Part shown: piece after piece, positions 40,867 through 49,912 of the stretch
Position numbering within the stretch: position 1 is the stretch's first letter
How the letters are laid out: each line of letters begins with the position of its first letter
Source of the DNA: Clostridiaceae bacterium
GTDB taxonomy: Bacteria > Bacillota > Clostridia > Lachnospirales > Lachnospiraceae
NCBI GenBank assembly: GCA_009911065.1
Contig: QXWR01000004.1
Span: 1 to 64,000 of the forward strand
Direction: 5' to 3'
DNA: 64,000 nt
Position numbers and translations under genes: made by a program
Notes under the pieces: generated by a model
What the model saw: the letters and a program-made list of their open reading frames with translations, nothing else
Databases searched by the model: none
What the model was told of the DNA's origin: nothing

Positions 40867-41493
40867 ATGAATATTGACCTTACGAAAATCCAACAGTATC
40901 TTGAATGGCTCAAAAACAAACTATACCTAAACGCTATTGCTCCGTCTGCTAAAAATCGTATTGTATATAGAGGACAAGTATACCGTTGTAACTTAGGCGT
41001 TGGCATTGGTAGCGAAGAATGCAAAGAACGACCATATGTAGTTCTCCAGTATAATTCAGCTAACAGAACATCACCCAATACACTGGTTGCACCTATAACG
41101 CATACCACCTCTACACTTCCTATTGTTGTGCCGATTGTGGAGAAAAAAGATTTCTCCGGAAAACTCATACTTGATGGAAATGTTCTTCTAGGAAATATTA
41201 CCTGTGTAAGGAAAGCAAGACTTAGCGATTATATTACTGACCTTTCTGCTGATGAAATGAAAGCTGTTGACAAAGCTATTTCTTTATCGCTTGGCATAAA
41301 TCACCATTATCAGACATTGCAAAATATGTATGACGATAAACTACAATACATTGAAAAGCTGAAAAACAATCGCACCTTACTACAAACCGATTTGGATTCA
41401 AAGCAACAACAACTTGATAAATTTCAAGAATTGCTTGATACCTACCATTTTTCAGATATTCAAAATTTAGCAGATTTTTTAGAAAAATCTTAA
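40867..41493 (+). CDS. PemK/MazF-family protein with C-terminal coiled coil
   Basis: 208 residues. Residues about 35-145 are a PemK/MazF fold: IVYRGQVYRCNLGVGIGSEECKERPYVVLQ, NTLVAPITHTTSTLPI, LGNITCVRKARLSDYI. A long C-terminal coiled coil follows (YIEKLKNNRTLLQTDLDSKQQQLDKFQELLD), absent from short MazF toxins. The N-terminal 35 residues are helical. No classical antitoxin is seen; the C-terminal helix may take part in self-control. Three hairpins with one conserved loop lie directly downstream. Confidence 0.8.
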   Translation: MNIDLTKIQQYLEWLKNKLYLNAIAPSAKNRIVYRGQVYRCNLGVGIGSEECKERPYVVLQYNSANRTSPNTLVAPITHTTSTLPIVVPIVEKKDFSGKLILDGNVLLGNITCVRKARLSDYITDLSADEMKAVDKAISLSLGINHHYQTLQNMYDDKLQYIEKLKNNRTLLQTDLDSKQQQLDKFQELLDTYHFSDIQNLADFLEKS

Positions 41494-41546
41494 AAAGAAA
41501 TGTAGACAAATTTGGATTTTCATGCTAGTATAAGGGTACAAGAAAA

Positions 41547-41725
41547 GTGTTCACGAGTGGAACGCTAGTATAGTATTTCAAACAAGGGAACTACGAGCGG
41601 GTTCCCTTTATTTTTATCTATACATAATTTTTCTTCTTCAACATAAAATACTATTACAATTCTTCTTTGGACGTGTGCCAAAGGATTTATTGTAATTAAG
41701 CAAAGGGAGTCACGAGCGGACTCCC
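41547..41725 (+). ncRNA. Three hairpins with a conserved ACGAGYG loop
   Basis: Stem GTGTTC/GAACGC with loop ACGAGTG (41547-41565); GGGAAC/GTTCCC with loop TACGAGCGG (41586-41606, then TTTATTTTT); GGGAGT/ACTCCC with loop CACGAGCGG (41705-41725, then TATTATT). The stems change in both arms while the loop is held, a covariation pattern inside one locus. It could be a protein-binding RNA, for instance linked to the PemK gene upstream, or repeated specialised terminators. Confidence 0.5.
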
Positions 41726-42005
41726 TATTATTAATTTATTTTTAGAGCCATTTTAGAGAAACAAGACATGTTCAATGAAATATTGGCAAGTGGTTTTTCC
41801 TTTTGTTCACTATTATTTTTAGGCATTAAGAAACCGTAACCCTTTGATTTCTCAAAGGATTGCGATGCTTATTTTACTTATTTGGCTCTAATCACAAGAT
41901 TACTCAATGATTATAGCAACCCTACCAGAACCTACTGTACGTCCACCTCACGGGACAGCGGAAACAGGGATAATAATGTGTCTTTTATCATATTATCATT
42001 CAATA

Positions 42006-42331
42006 CTCAGCAAGAGCCAAATAAAACAAACTTTTTAGCTCCCATAGCAAGGATTTTTTCAAAACATGCAACACAAGCAGGTGCGCCTACCATAGAACGG
42101 TAAAAAGCAATCTCAGTATTCTTGTAATTGATTTGATAGACCCGTAATGTGCCATTTGCAGAGTAGAGTTCTGCTATTTTTTCTACATTATCCAAAGAAG
42201 AAAACTTTTGAATGATGTTGTCCGAAAATGTGGAAACACAAATTTCCGGGAAATGTTCTATTTTTTTGGTGGTGTCGGACGGATTGAATAAAGTTAATTC
42301 TGAGATCTCTGTTCTTTAAAATATCTTCCAT
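42006..42331 (-). pseudogene. N-terminal part of the split nucleoside phosphorylase
   Basis: Minus-strand reading gives ELTLFNPSDTTKKIEHFPEI, SDNIIQKFSSLDNVEKIAEL, NYKNTEIAFYRSMVGAPACV and EKILAMGAKKFVLFGSC, where a stop (TGA) follows at the break point. This is the phosphate-binding N-terminal half of a PNP/uridine phosphorylase-type enzyme. The probable start ATG (42331, MEDILKNRD) is one frame off, indicating a further small frameshift near 42295. The C-terminal half is at 36907-37318. Confidence 0.78.
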
Positions 42332-42450
42332 AAGTCTTTTGACAAATCATGAAAAAATTTGTTATATTAAATGGGGGATTTCCATGATACCAAGGCGGAG
42401 ATGGCTTATGATACAGATAGATCGGAAAGATAAGGAGATTGCGAGAGAAC

Positions 42451-42726
42451 GTGAACTATATCCTACTTAATTGGTTCCACAATTTGGACGATGAACCTTA
42501 TAAATTATATTCGGAGATTGATGATCAACGGTATGAAGTGAGAAAAATTGAACTATATAAAAATGGTACAATGTCTATATGTGATGAAAAAATGACCCAT
42601 TCTCAAAATGAATTAGCAGATGTGGCATTTCCAGAAGATCTTGATGAAATAAATCAGGATAGACAATTCTTTGCACAATATATAAGTAAAGAGGAATTTG
42701 AAAGCTTATGGAATAATACGAAATAA
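42451..42726 (+). CDS. DUF6881-like protein
   Basis: About 91 residues from GTG 42451 (a TTG at 42439 lies directly on the AAGGAG site). NYILLNWFHNLDDEPYKLYSEIDDQRYEVRKIELYKNG and PEDLDEINQDRQFFAQYISKEEFESLW match a small family (DUF6881) often found alone or as an immunity-like partner. The role is unknown. It lies in a row of short orphan genes. Confidence 0.65.
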   Translation: MNYILLNWFHNLDDEPYKLYSEIDDQRYEVRKIELYKNGTMSICDEKMTHSQNELADVAFPEDLDEINQDRQFFAQYISKEEFESLWNNTK

Positions 42727-42878
42727 GATTCAATGAAAATTCAAATGCTTTAGCTACTAAAAGTCTAGGATTTGATCTAAATAACACATATTTGAATTGT
42801 ACGAAAAGCAGACGGATACTGTAGGAATTGCTGGAAGTGTGCCAATGTTGCATAGAAAGAGGTTAGGAGGAAAGAGTA

Positions 42879-43157
42879 GTGGATAAATTTCAATTTAAGA
42901 GTAATTTGCTCCAGGCTTTAAATGAAGAATATGAAACTCCTGAAAATGTAAGATTTATGATTACCACTGACCAAGAAACCGATAAAAAACATAACTCAAA
43001 AGATGATTTTATGAGACTAACTGTATTTCATGGGAATAATATAAATGGAAGATTATTTGATATTGAACAAATGAAAACCAGCTTAAGATTTCGTAAACCC
43101 AGTGAGATAAAGCATAAAGAAACAGGGCATCCTCCTTTTATTGTTAGTAAAGAATAG
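42879..43157 (+). CDS. Hypothetical small protein
   Basis: 92 residues from GTG 42879 behind TTAGGAGG. The protein is charged, with NVRFMITTDQETDKKHNSKDD and MKTSLRFRKPSEIKHKETG. No family is recognised and there is no membrane segment. The good ribosome site is the main argument for a real gene. Confidence 0.45.
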   Translation: MDKFQFKSNLLQALNEEYETPENVRFMITTDQETDKKHNSKDDFMRLTVFHGNNINGRLFDIEQMKTSLRFRKPSEIKHKETGHPPFIVSKE

Positions 43158-43377
43158 GATTATTTGTGAAGGATAAAGTTTATGGATTTCCCTCTATTTT
43201 ATTTCATATGCTGTTTTCCTTCTTGTGAAACATACATTATCCGTTTATACTTACCATGAAAATAATCCGGTGATATATAATGATTTTAGCGGAAAGGACA
43301 GTGATTATAATATTGCCGCAAAGAAAAATGAAGAGAGAATGTGACAGAGAAAGAAGAAAATGGAAAGAGAGGGTGCT

Positions 43378-43539
43378 ATGAAAAAAGCAGCTTTGGTGTT
43401 AAGTATTCTATTAATTATTTTAACTTTTATTGGTGCAGGATATGTTTTATATAACAGAGGGAGGGTAAATGCAGGGTATGCGGCTATTCCATTGGTATTT
43501 GCTCTTGCCAGTATCGCCTTTTATCGAAACAGAAAATAA
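43378..43539 (+). CDS. Small two-helix membrane protein
   Basis: 53 residues from ATG 43378 behind GAGAGGG. Two hydrophobic segments, ALVLSILLIILTFIGAGYVL and AGYAAIPLVFALASIAFY, are joined by a short basic loop (YNRGRVN), giving an N-in/C-in hairpin. No family is recognised. The 5' neighbour (43227-43341) reads as a short ORF tail without clear identity. Confidence 0.5.
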   Translation: MKKAALVLSILLIILTFIGAGYVLYNRGRVNAGYAAIPLVFALASIAFYRNRK

Positions 43540-43669
43540 TAACTCCCATTTGCAGAGACTGGGGGGAGCGTTTTAGCTATTTCATTCGACACAGCATAAT
43601 GATAAATGTCCACATCCATAATCTTTGATTTTTCAGTTAGGCAAATGGGAAGTTATTATATTCTGTCGT

Positions 43670-44002
43670 TTATCCTTTCAAGTTTTTCAGAGCTTCGGGA
43701 TTATTTGAGATAACCATTCCAACAAGCTGACATTTTTCTAAATCTGGACAGTCACCACATGTCGTTATGTTCTTTTTCAGACCACACTGGCGAATACCAC
43801 AAAGACTATCACAAAATACCGTTTTTATTCCATCAACACGGCAGCCTTGACAGTTGATGTGTTCAGGCAGAATGGGAGCATGATTTAACTCAGCCCATAA
43901 TTTTGCGGTTTTTTCACGTAGCGTCTGGTCGTCATTGATGGTCGCAAGGTATGCGTCGCACTTTTCACAGTCCAGCCCGCAATATGCAATTTTATCTTTC
44001 AT
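43670..44002 (-). CDS. DUF3795-type Cys-rich protein
   Basis: 110 residues. The pattern YCGLDCEKCDAYLAT, then INCQGCRVDG, CDSLCGIRQC and CGDCPDLEKC fits DUF3795, a family of small Cys-rich (zinc or iron-sulfur) proteins of anaerobes without known activity. Eleven or more Cys are kept in the expected spacing, so the gene is intact. It stands 56 bases downstream of the glycosylase gene on the same strand. Confidence 0.8.
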   Translation of the reverse strand: MKDKIAYCGLDCEKCDAYLATINDDQTLREKTAKLWAELNHAPILPEHINCQGCRVDGIKTVFCDSLCGIRQCGLKKNITTCGDCPDLEKCQLVGMVISNNPEALKNLKG

Positions 44003-44057
44003 AGCTATGTACCTCCTAAAATTTTTATCCCTATAAATTCGTATGTTTATAGGAAGT

Positions 44058-44651
44058 TTACTTGATTATTTCTAACATCGCTTTAATATCCTCAGTTGCC
44101 ATTGCTGCCTTTGACTTTTCGATTAAAATGTTTCCTCCTGTCATAATGTAGGATGGCATTACTCGAATACCCTCATAATAAAATTCTTTATTTCGCAATT
44201 TATAGGTGGAAATGGCAGGGATAACATTTTTCTTTGTTGCTTTTTTTGTAATCATATTAAATGCTTTCTTTGCAACATCACCCATAAGCATAATAACCTT
44301 TAGATTGGGAAATAAAGAAAGTTCTGTCTGTAAATAAGGTAAACTGTTTTCGATATTGCTTTTGTCAATCGCATATTCTGATTTTGGGGTTTTTACAGCA
44401 TTTGTGATATAGATACCTTTTTGTAATATATCTTGTATAGAAGAAACCTTTGTTCCTGCTCCTTGAAAAAGAGGAATGGTTGTTTTCAGATAATCAGCGT
44501 CAGGGATACCATAAAAATCCTGTAAAGGGTCAGAGGGAACCACTTCATTTATCATAATTGCCTTAATCGTAAGTGGATCTATATCAATGTTATTTAGATA
44601 GACGCCCTTTGCTATATCTATGGTTGCTTCAAGTTTTTTTTTTATATTCAT
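44058..44651 (-). CDS. Uracil-DNA glycosylase-superfamily protein
   Basis: About 197 residues if started at MNIKKKLEAT; upstream ATGs add 4 or 13 residues. AIMINEVVPSDPLQDFYG corresponds to the first UDG motif (with N/E where family members hold water), YITNAVKTPKS to the following strand, NLKVIMLMGDVAKKAFN to the LGxxAxxA strand, and VMPSYIMTGGN to the C-terminal motif. The active-site residues differ from family-1 UDG, so substrate or even catalysis is uncertain. Its presence next to a DNA methylase may indicate DNA modification or repair functions in this accessory segment. Confidence 0.7.
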   Translation of the reverse strand: MNIKKKLEATIDIAKGVYLNNIDIDPLTIKAIMINEVVPSDPLQDFYGIPDADYLKTTIPLFQGAGTKVSSIQDILQKGIYITNAVKTPKSEYAIDKSNIENSLPYLQTELSLFPNLKVIMLMGDVAKKAFNMITKKATKKNVIPAISTYKLRNKEFYYEGIRVMPSYIMTGGNILIEKSKAAMATEDIKAMLEIIK

Positions 44652-44860
44652 GTTTTTCACCATTCCTTTCCAAGTCACAAATACTTTCACCCTTATTATA
44701 ATATAATAACCATGACAACGTGTGTCAAGATTTAATTGTATGTTGTATTTTTGTTAATGAATAGATTTTTGTAGATTTGTTGAAGTACTTGATATGGTAA
44801 CTTGAGCATGATACAATTTCCTTAAGATATAACTTAAGATTTTCAAAGAGGAGTTTATTT

Positions 44861-46429
44861 ATGAAAGACTTATTTTGTTCTTATTATACAAATTCAAAAG
44901 ATATTACTTCCTATATGGTGGAAAAACTCCATATTGTTGAGAAGGATCGGATACTTGAGCCATCTGCCGGTGAAGGCATTTTCATAGATAAAGTTTTAGA
45001 AAAAAATAGAATGGTACAAATCGACGCTTTGGATATAAATCGGGAAGCCATTGCTGTTTTAAAGAAAAAATATGAGAACAATGATGCGGTAGTTGTAAGA
45101 GAAACGGATACACTTTTGGATGAGCAGTTAGACGCTTATAGTTGTTCTCCATTATGGTTAAAGGAATTAAATCCATTGTATGAAAGGCAAAGGGATTTGA
45201 TTGGTGATGCAGGAGGACATTACTCAAAAATCATTGGAAATCCTCCATATGGCGCATGGCAAGATTATGAAAAAAGGAATATTCTTAAACATAAATTTGC
45301 CGGCCATTATGTTAAGGAGACGTATTCTTTGTTCTTGTTAAGATGTCTTTCTGTTTTAAAATCCCATGGTATTTTATCCTTTATTATTCCAGATACATAC
45401 CTATTTTTAAATGTGTATTCACGGTTAAGAGAAATACTTTTTACAAACACGAAAATTGATGAAATCTTAATTTTTCCTTCCAAATTCTTTCCAGGAGTTC
45501 GTTTTAGATATTCAAATCTCTCAATTATTACTCTTGCAAGATGGGAAAAAAAGGAAGCTGTAAACCATGTGTTTAGGGTGGTACAAGGATTTCATTCGCC
45601 AAGTGAAATTGGGATGTTGTTAGAGAAAAATAATACATTTCCAAAACATTTGCAAGTATATCATTTTAAACAAAAAGATATTCTCAATCATGAGCAATGC
45701 AGAATAATTTTAGCAGACAAAAAGACTCTATCGTTACTATCGAAGCCTTCCAAAAAACTTGGTGATGTGGCGGATGTTGTAACTGGTTTCTATACGGGTG
45801 ATAACTTGAGGTTTATTCGAACTGCCAGCAAAGATGTGAAAGGTGCAAAAAATTATAAGGTTGTTGAACAAGATAAAGTGTTTCACTGCACATCCTTGTA
45901 TGGTATTTCCAATGTTCAAGAAGGATATATACCCTACATTAAAAGTGCATCCCAAAGACGTTATGTCAGACAAAAGGATGAATGGTTTGTAAGGTGGGAT
46001 ATGAAAACCATTGAGTTTTACAATAGCAATAAGAAATCAAGATTTCAAAATTCATCCTTTTACTTTAACACGGGTATTGGTATTCCTATGGTGAAATCCA
46101 GAAGAATCCATGCTTTTTTGATGAGCAATCATGTCTTTGATCAATCAATCGTAGGGATTTTCCCTAAAGATACGGCTAAACTTTATTATCTGTTGGCACT
46201 TATGAATTCGGATGTCATAAATCATTTGATTTATGCTGTAAATCCTTCTGCTAACAACTCGGCAAATTATATAAAGGGATTGCCATACATAGAACCGGAT
46301 GAAAACGTATTTATACAGATTAATAATAAGGTTCAAGAACTGATTGACCTGGAAAAGGTGGAGAATTATGAGAAAGCAGATGATTTACATAAGGAACTGA
46401 ATGGGATGATTGAGCAGATATATTTCTAA
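44861..46429 (+). CDS. Adenine-specific DNA methyltransferase (Eco57I/TaqI-like)
   Basis: 522 residues behind AAAGAGGAG. SAM-binding motif I is ILEPSAGEGIFIDKVL near residue 32, an ALDIN acidic end lies near 58, and the catalytic motif IV is IIGNPPYGAW near residue 126. FIIPDTYLFLN is the usual next segment. The C-terminal third (YIKSASQRRYVRQKDEWF, GIPMVKSRRIHAFL, LYYLLALMNSDVINHLI) is a TaqI-C-like target-recognition region. No restriction partner is adjacent, so it may be a solitary methylase or a remnant of a restriction system. Confidence 0.85.
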   Translation: MKDLFCSYYTNSKDITSYMVEKLHIVEKDRILEPSAGEGIFIDKVLEKNRMVQIDALDINREAIAVLKKKYENNDAVVVRETDTLLDEQLDAYSCSPLWLKELNPLYERQRDLIGDAGGHYSKIIGNPPYGAWQDYEKRNILKHKFAGHYVKETYSLFLLRCLSVLKSHGILSFIIPDTYLFLNVYSRLREILFTNTKIDEILIFPSKFFPGVRFRYSNLSIITLARWEKKEAVNHVFRVVQGFHSPSEIGMLLEKNNTFPKHLQVYHFKQKDILNHEQCRIILADKKTLSLLSKPSKKLGDVADVVTGFYTGDNLRFIRTASKDVKGAKNYKVVEQDKVFHCTSLYGISNVQEGYIPYIKSASQRRYVRQKDEWFVRWDMKTIEFYNSNKKSRFQNSSFYFNTGIGIPMVKSRRIHAFLMSNHVFDQSIVGIFPKDTAKLYYLLALMNSDVINHLIYAVNPSANNSANYIKGLPYIEPDENVFIQINNKVQELIDLEKVENYEKADDLHKELNGMIEQIYF

Positions 46430-46566
46430 ACAATGAAACGATAACTTGGTTGGAATGAAGCGTGAAGGCTGGTTGGTATCATGTCCTGATTTTTGTGGTA
46501 AATAGAGAGGGAAAGTGGTATAATAATGTTTTAAATCGGAAGGTTTTGAATGGAGGTATTTTGGAA

Positions 46567-47487
46567 ATGGAACAAAAGGACAAAATCCGATACGCAAAAC
46601 GAGCATTGGATGGTATTGCATTAGGGGATTGCTTTGGGCAGACTTTTTTCGTGTCTGAGGAGATTGCCCGCCAAAGAATAAAAGACAGGGAAATTTTGAA
46701 TGAGCCATGGTCTTTTACGGATGATACAGTGATGGCCATAGGAATTTATCAAATTCTAAAAAAATACGAGAAAATTGATCAGGATGAATTAGCCAAGGTC
46801 TTTGCAGAAAATTATAAGTTAGACTGGCATAGGGGATATGGAGGAACCGCACATTCCATTTTGCGAAGTATTGGAGAAGGGAAAGATTGGCGGAAAGCTG
46901 CTTCGGAAGCCTTTGATGGGATGGGTTCTATGGGAAATGGCGGTGCAATGCGTGCTGCTCCCATAGGCGCTTATTTTGCAGATGATATGGATAAAGTTTT
47001 ACATTATGCCAGGGCATCTGCAGAAGTCACACATGCACACATAGAGGGAATCATAGGTGCAATGGCAGTTGCTGCAGCATCCGCATTGCTTTTGAATAAA
47101 AAGCTGGGGCGCTATTTTGGAGAGGGAGATGTTTTTTTGCGTGATGTTGCAGATAAACTGCCAGAAAGTGACACAAAATACAAAATATTGTCTGGAGTTC
47201 CAATCAAAAAGGAAAGTGATATAGATTTTGTAGTTTCTGTACTTGGAAATGGAATCATGCTGACCGCACAAGATACCGTTCCCTTTTGCCTTTGGTGTGC
47301 AGCCTATTATTACTTTTCTGTTGAGGAAGCATTATGGATGGCAGTTTCAGCTTTGGGAGACAGGGATACCATATGCGCTATTGTGGGTGGGATGGTTTCT
47401 CTTTATGCAGACGAACTTCCTCAGAAATGGTTACAGTATATGGAGCATCCGGAAGATTCCCAGTTTTTTAATTGGAAAGAAAAATAA
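46567..47487 (+). CDS. ADP-ribosylglycohydrolase family protein
   Basis: About 306 residues; GGAGG at 46553 supports ATG 46567, while an in-frame ATG at 46462 lacks support. DraG-type features: RALDGIALGDCFGQTF, the metal-binding SFTDDTVMAIGIYQIL, HRGYGGTAHSIL, MGSMGNGGAMRAAPIGAYF, and ALGDRDTICAIVGGMV with the second Asp pair. These enzymes remove ADP-ribose from proteins or cleave related substrates. It lies 780 bp upstream of an Arr-type ADP-ribosyltransferase; whether they act on the same chemistry is unknown. Confidence 0.88.
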   Translation: MEQKDKIRYAKRALDGIALGDCFGQTFFVSEEIARQRIKDREILNEPWSFTDDTVMAIGIYQILKKYEKIDQDELAKVFAENYKLDWHRGYGGTAHSILRSIGEGKDWRKAASEAFDGMGSMGNGGAMRAAPIGAYFADDMDKVLHYARASAEVTHAHIEGIIGAMAVAAASALLLNKKLGRYFGEGDVFLRDVADKLPESDTKYKILSGVPIKKESDIDFVVSVLGNGIMLTAQDTVPFCLWCAAYYYFSVEEALWMAVSALGDRDTICAIVGGMVSLYADELPQKWLQYMEHPEDSQFFNWKEK

Positions 47488-47550
47488 AATTGTATGATAA
47501 TTTATTGACTGTGGATTAAATAAATCAAAGAGAAAGGGGCAATAGAGAGG

Positions 47551-48144
47551 ATGAATCCATATTTTTTACAAAACGATTTAAAATGGACAAGAAAGCCCAA
47601 ACAGGCAGTTATTACGGGTGATACTGTAGAAATTATTACTGAAGCTGGCACAGATTTATGGCAGCGTACTTATTATGGTTTCAGAAATGATAATGCACCT
47701 GTATTGCAAATGACAACAAAAGAAAAGTTCTTTTCATTTGTTGTGAAAACGAAATTTGAGAGCAAATGTCGTTTTGACCAGTGTGGAGTTTGTATGTATC
47801 TGGACAGCGAGAACTGGCTCAAGGCATCAATTGAATATGAAAATCATGAATATCAAAGACTTGGAAGTGTTGTCACAAACCTCGGATACTCCGATTGGGC
47901 AACAACCGATGTTTCTGCTGACATAAAAACAATGTGGTATCGTTTCAGCCGTAGAGAAAGCGATTATTGTATGGAGTGCAGCCTGGACGGAAGGGTCTAT
48001 AAGCAAATGCGGATTTGTCATATGTGGGAAGGTGCAGATGAAATTGCCTTTGGTATTTATGCATGCAGTCCAGAACAGTCCTCTTTTAAGGCTGTATTTA
48101 GCAATATGGAATTGATGGAATGTCAATGGAAAGAGCATAAATAG
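47551..48144 (+). CDS. DUF1349-type concanavalin-like protein
   Basis: 197 residues. A beta-rich protein of the DUF1349 (YesU-like) group: TGDTVEIITEAGTDLWQRTYYGFRNDNAPVLQM, QCGVCMYLDSENWLKASIEY, GYSDWATTDV and EIAFGIYACSP. No signal peptide, so it is probably cytoplasmic. Function is not defined for the family; sugar binding is inferred from the fold. Confidence 0.8.
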   Translation: MNPYFLQNDLKWTRKPKQAVITGDTVEIITEAGTDLWQRTYYGFRNDNAPVLQMTTKEKFFSFVVKTKFESKCRFDQCGVCMYLDSENWLKASIEYENHEYQRLGSVVTNLGYSDWATTDVSADIKTMWYRFSRRESDYCMECSLDGRVYKQMRICHMWEGADEIAFGIYACSPEQSSFKAVFSNMELMECQWKEHK

Positions 48145-48269
48145 ATGTGAAAAAGTGCTTATCGTTCTTCTTTCAATTCTATTATAGAACAAAATCAATG
48201 ATGGTTAAAGTCTTGATATGAGAAGTTTTTTTTAATATAATATGGCCTGTGGTTGAAAGGAGATTTTGA

Positions 48270-48680
48270 ATGAATGAAAAGATAACATTTAGTCCAGGTT
48301 CTTTTTTTCATGGGACGAAGGCAGATTTGAAAACAGGAGATTTTTTGATGAAGGGGTTTTTATCCAATTATGCAGACAAGACGGCAAAGTATGTCTATTT
48401 TGCAGGTACGTTGGATGCGGCGATATGGGGTGCGGAATTAGCGGTTGGGGAGGGGAGGCAGAGAATCTATGTTGTGGAACCTACAGGTGAGTTTGAAGAC
48501 GACCCCAACGTGACAGACAAAAAGTTCCCTGGCAATCCCACAAAATCTTATCGTACACAGTCGCCTTTAAAGATTGTTGGCGAGGTGGTTGGCTGGAACG
48601 GGCACTCGCCGGAGGTGCTGCAGAATATGAGAGATAACCTGGAACGGTTAAACCGTATGGGGATAGGGGCAATCGAATAG
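48270..48680 (+). CDS. arr: Rifampin ADP-ribosyltransferase (Arr-like)
   Basis: 136 residues, the normal length of Arr enzymes, with ATG behind GAAAGGAG. FFHGTKADLKTGDFL, YVYFAGTLDAAIWGAELA, RIYVVEPTGEFEDDPNVTDKKFPGNPTKSYRTQSPLKIVGEV are the conserved Arr segments, including the NAD-contacting H-G-T and the F-x-D-D-P-N region. Arr transfers ADP-ribose from NAD to rifampin and inactivates it. Many environmental and gut bacteria carry chromosomal copies; actual resistance must be measured. Confidence 0.9.
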   Translation: MNEKITFSPGSFFHGTKADLKTGDFLMKGFLSNYADKTAKYVYFAGTLDAAIWGAELAVGEGRQRIYVVEPTGEFEDDPNVTDKKFPGNPTKSYRTQSPLKIVGEVVGWNGHSPEVLQNMRDNLERLNRMGIGAIE

Positions 48681-48795
48681 TTTTTTCATTTTTGGAGTGT
48701 ATTTGCAGGTTGGAACGGCAACTTCTTCCTTCCTGCAAAATGTACCGGAATGAATGCAACGAAGCCTAAAATATTACTTTCCAACAGGAAATTAA

Positions 48796-49329
48796 TTATT
48801 TGTCAACATTCAATTTTGCATATATATAAGTATCTTTCCAAATTGGTTTTTCATTTTCATCTTTCCAAAAGTAGACATTTTGTATTAAGTGCGCTTCTCT
48901 TTGGAAGCCAAGAACTTCAAGCAATTTCCATGAGTTTCTATTATTAGGGTCACATTCTGCATATATTCGATGGATTCCATCGGAAAATGCTTGCTGAATT
49001 AAAGCTGTACAGCTTTCTGCGGCATATCCGTTTCCCCAATAATTCTTATTGAATATATAACCCATTTCCAATGATTCAAACTCTCTTTTACCCATATAAA
49101 TATTGCCTATCATTTTATGGGAGCTTTTTAATTCAATGGCAATCATTTCATCTGTACTTATACGCCATTTAAGATTTTCTTTTGTTTCATCAAGAGACAT
49201 TGGCTTATATGGTTCAAATTCAACAACCTTTTTGTCTGATAAATATTCAAATAAGTCATGCAAATCTTCCACTTTATATCTTCGTAAAATCAATCGCTCT
49301 GTTTCTGTCAGGATTGTGTTGCTTTTCAT
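48796..49329 (-). CDS. GNAT-family N-acetyltransferase
   Basis: About 177 residues, started at the ATG after AAAGGAGTACTAT (49329); the frame extends 22 residues upstream without a site. TETERLILRRYKVEDL is the usual RimJ/RimL-type beginning, ESLEMGYIFNKNYWGNGYAAESCTALI contains the acetyl-CoA site (Q/RxxGxG/A variant NxxGNGYA), and RIYAECDPNNRNSWKLLEVLGFQRE is the conserved C-terminal part. Similar proteins acetylate ribosomal N-termini or small molecules; substrate unknown. Confidence 0.88.
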   Translation of the reverse strand: MKSNTILTETERLILRRYKVEDLHDLFEYLSDKKVVEFEPYKPMSLDETKENLKWRISTDEMIAIELKSSHKMIGNIYMGKREFESLEMGYIFNKNYWGNGYAAESCTALIQQAFSDGIHRIYAECDPNNRNSWKLLEVLGFQREAHLIQNVYFWKDENEKPIWKDTYIYAKLNVDK

Positions 49330-49912
49330 ATAGTACTCCTTTCTGTTTGGAAAAATCCCATTTGTTAATGGTTTAATTATGTTATTTTCGACCAATTCAC
49401 AGGAAATCGTTTATTAAGGCATATCTGGCAACTCCATGTGGAAATCAAGATAATATATAAAATTTCAAGGAACAATATAATTCAGAAATAAAATTGTTGT
49501 TTCTTAACTTATGTTATTATTTTATCACAAACGTACACATGATTCCACTAAAATAAGAATTTGATTTTCCATATGGTTAATAGATGTGGGTCATACTAGT
49601 ACTGCTTTATTCACTGGAATTTCCGCAAGGCAGTACTAGCTTTTGTCCGGCATGGCGGGACAAGAAGATGTCTCTATGAATCAGGTTTTAATGAGTGGTA
49701 AAATCAGAAAAATCTTGCGTCTTGTTTTTATCCATGCTACAATATTTTAAAGATGTTGGGGTCAAAAGTTCAAAAATCCTCTTACAAGCAAGCTTGCATC
49801 GGATTTTAGACCTTTTGACCCTGGTATCATTTAAAGAAAATTATGGCTTGGAAAACGCAAGAGCATTTTAGGAAAAGGTAAAGTCCATCTTGGAAATTGA
49901 ATAGGAGGAGTT
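49330..49912. other. Non-coding stretch with two strong hairpins
   Basis: CTAGTACTGC (49596-49605) pairs with GCAGTACTAG (49630-49639), followed by CTTTT: a terminator. GGGTCAAAAG (49759-49768) pairs with CTTTTGACCC (49812-49821) around a longer imperfect stem (AATCC/GGATT) and AAGCAAGCTTGC: probably a structured leader or remnant repeat. No gene is seen. Confidence 0.45.

Noticed and set aside
41494-41725. CRISPR array
   Set aside because: The three similar elements are hairpins with unequal spacing and changing arms, not identical repeats with spacers; no cas genes are near.
43227-43341. Short ORF before the two-helix membrane protein
   Set aside because: GTG start without ribosome site and no family; probably the tail of a decayed gene.
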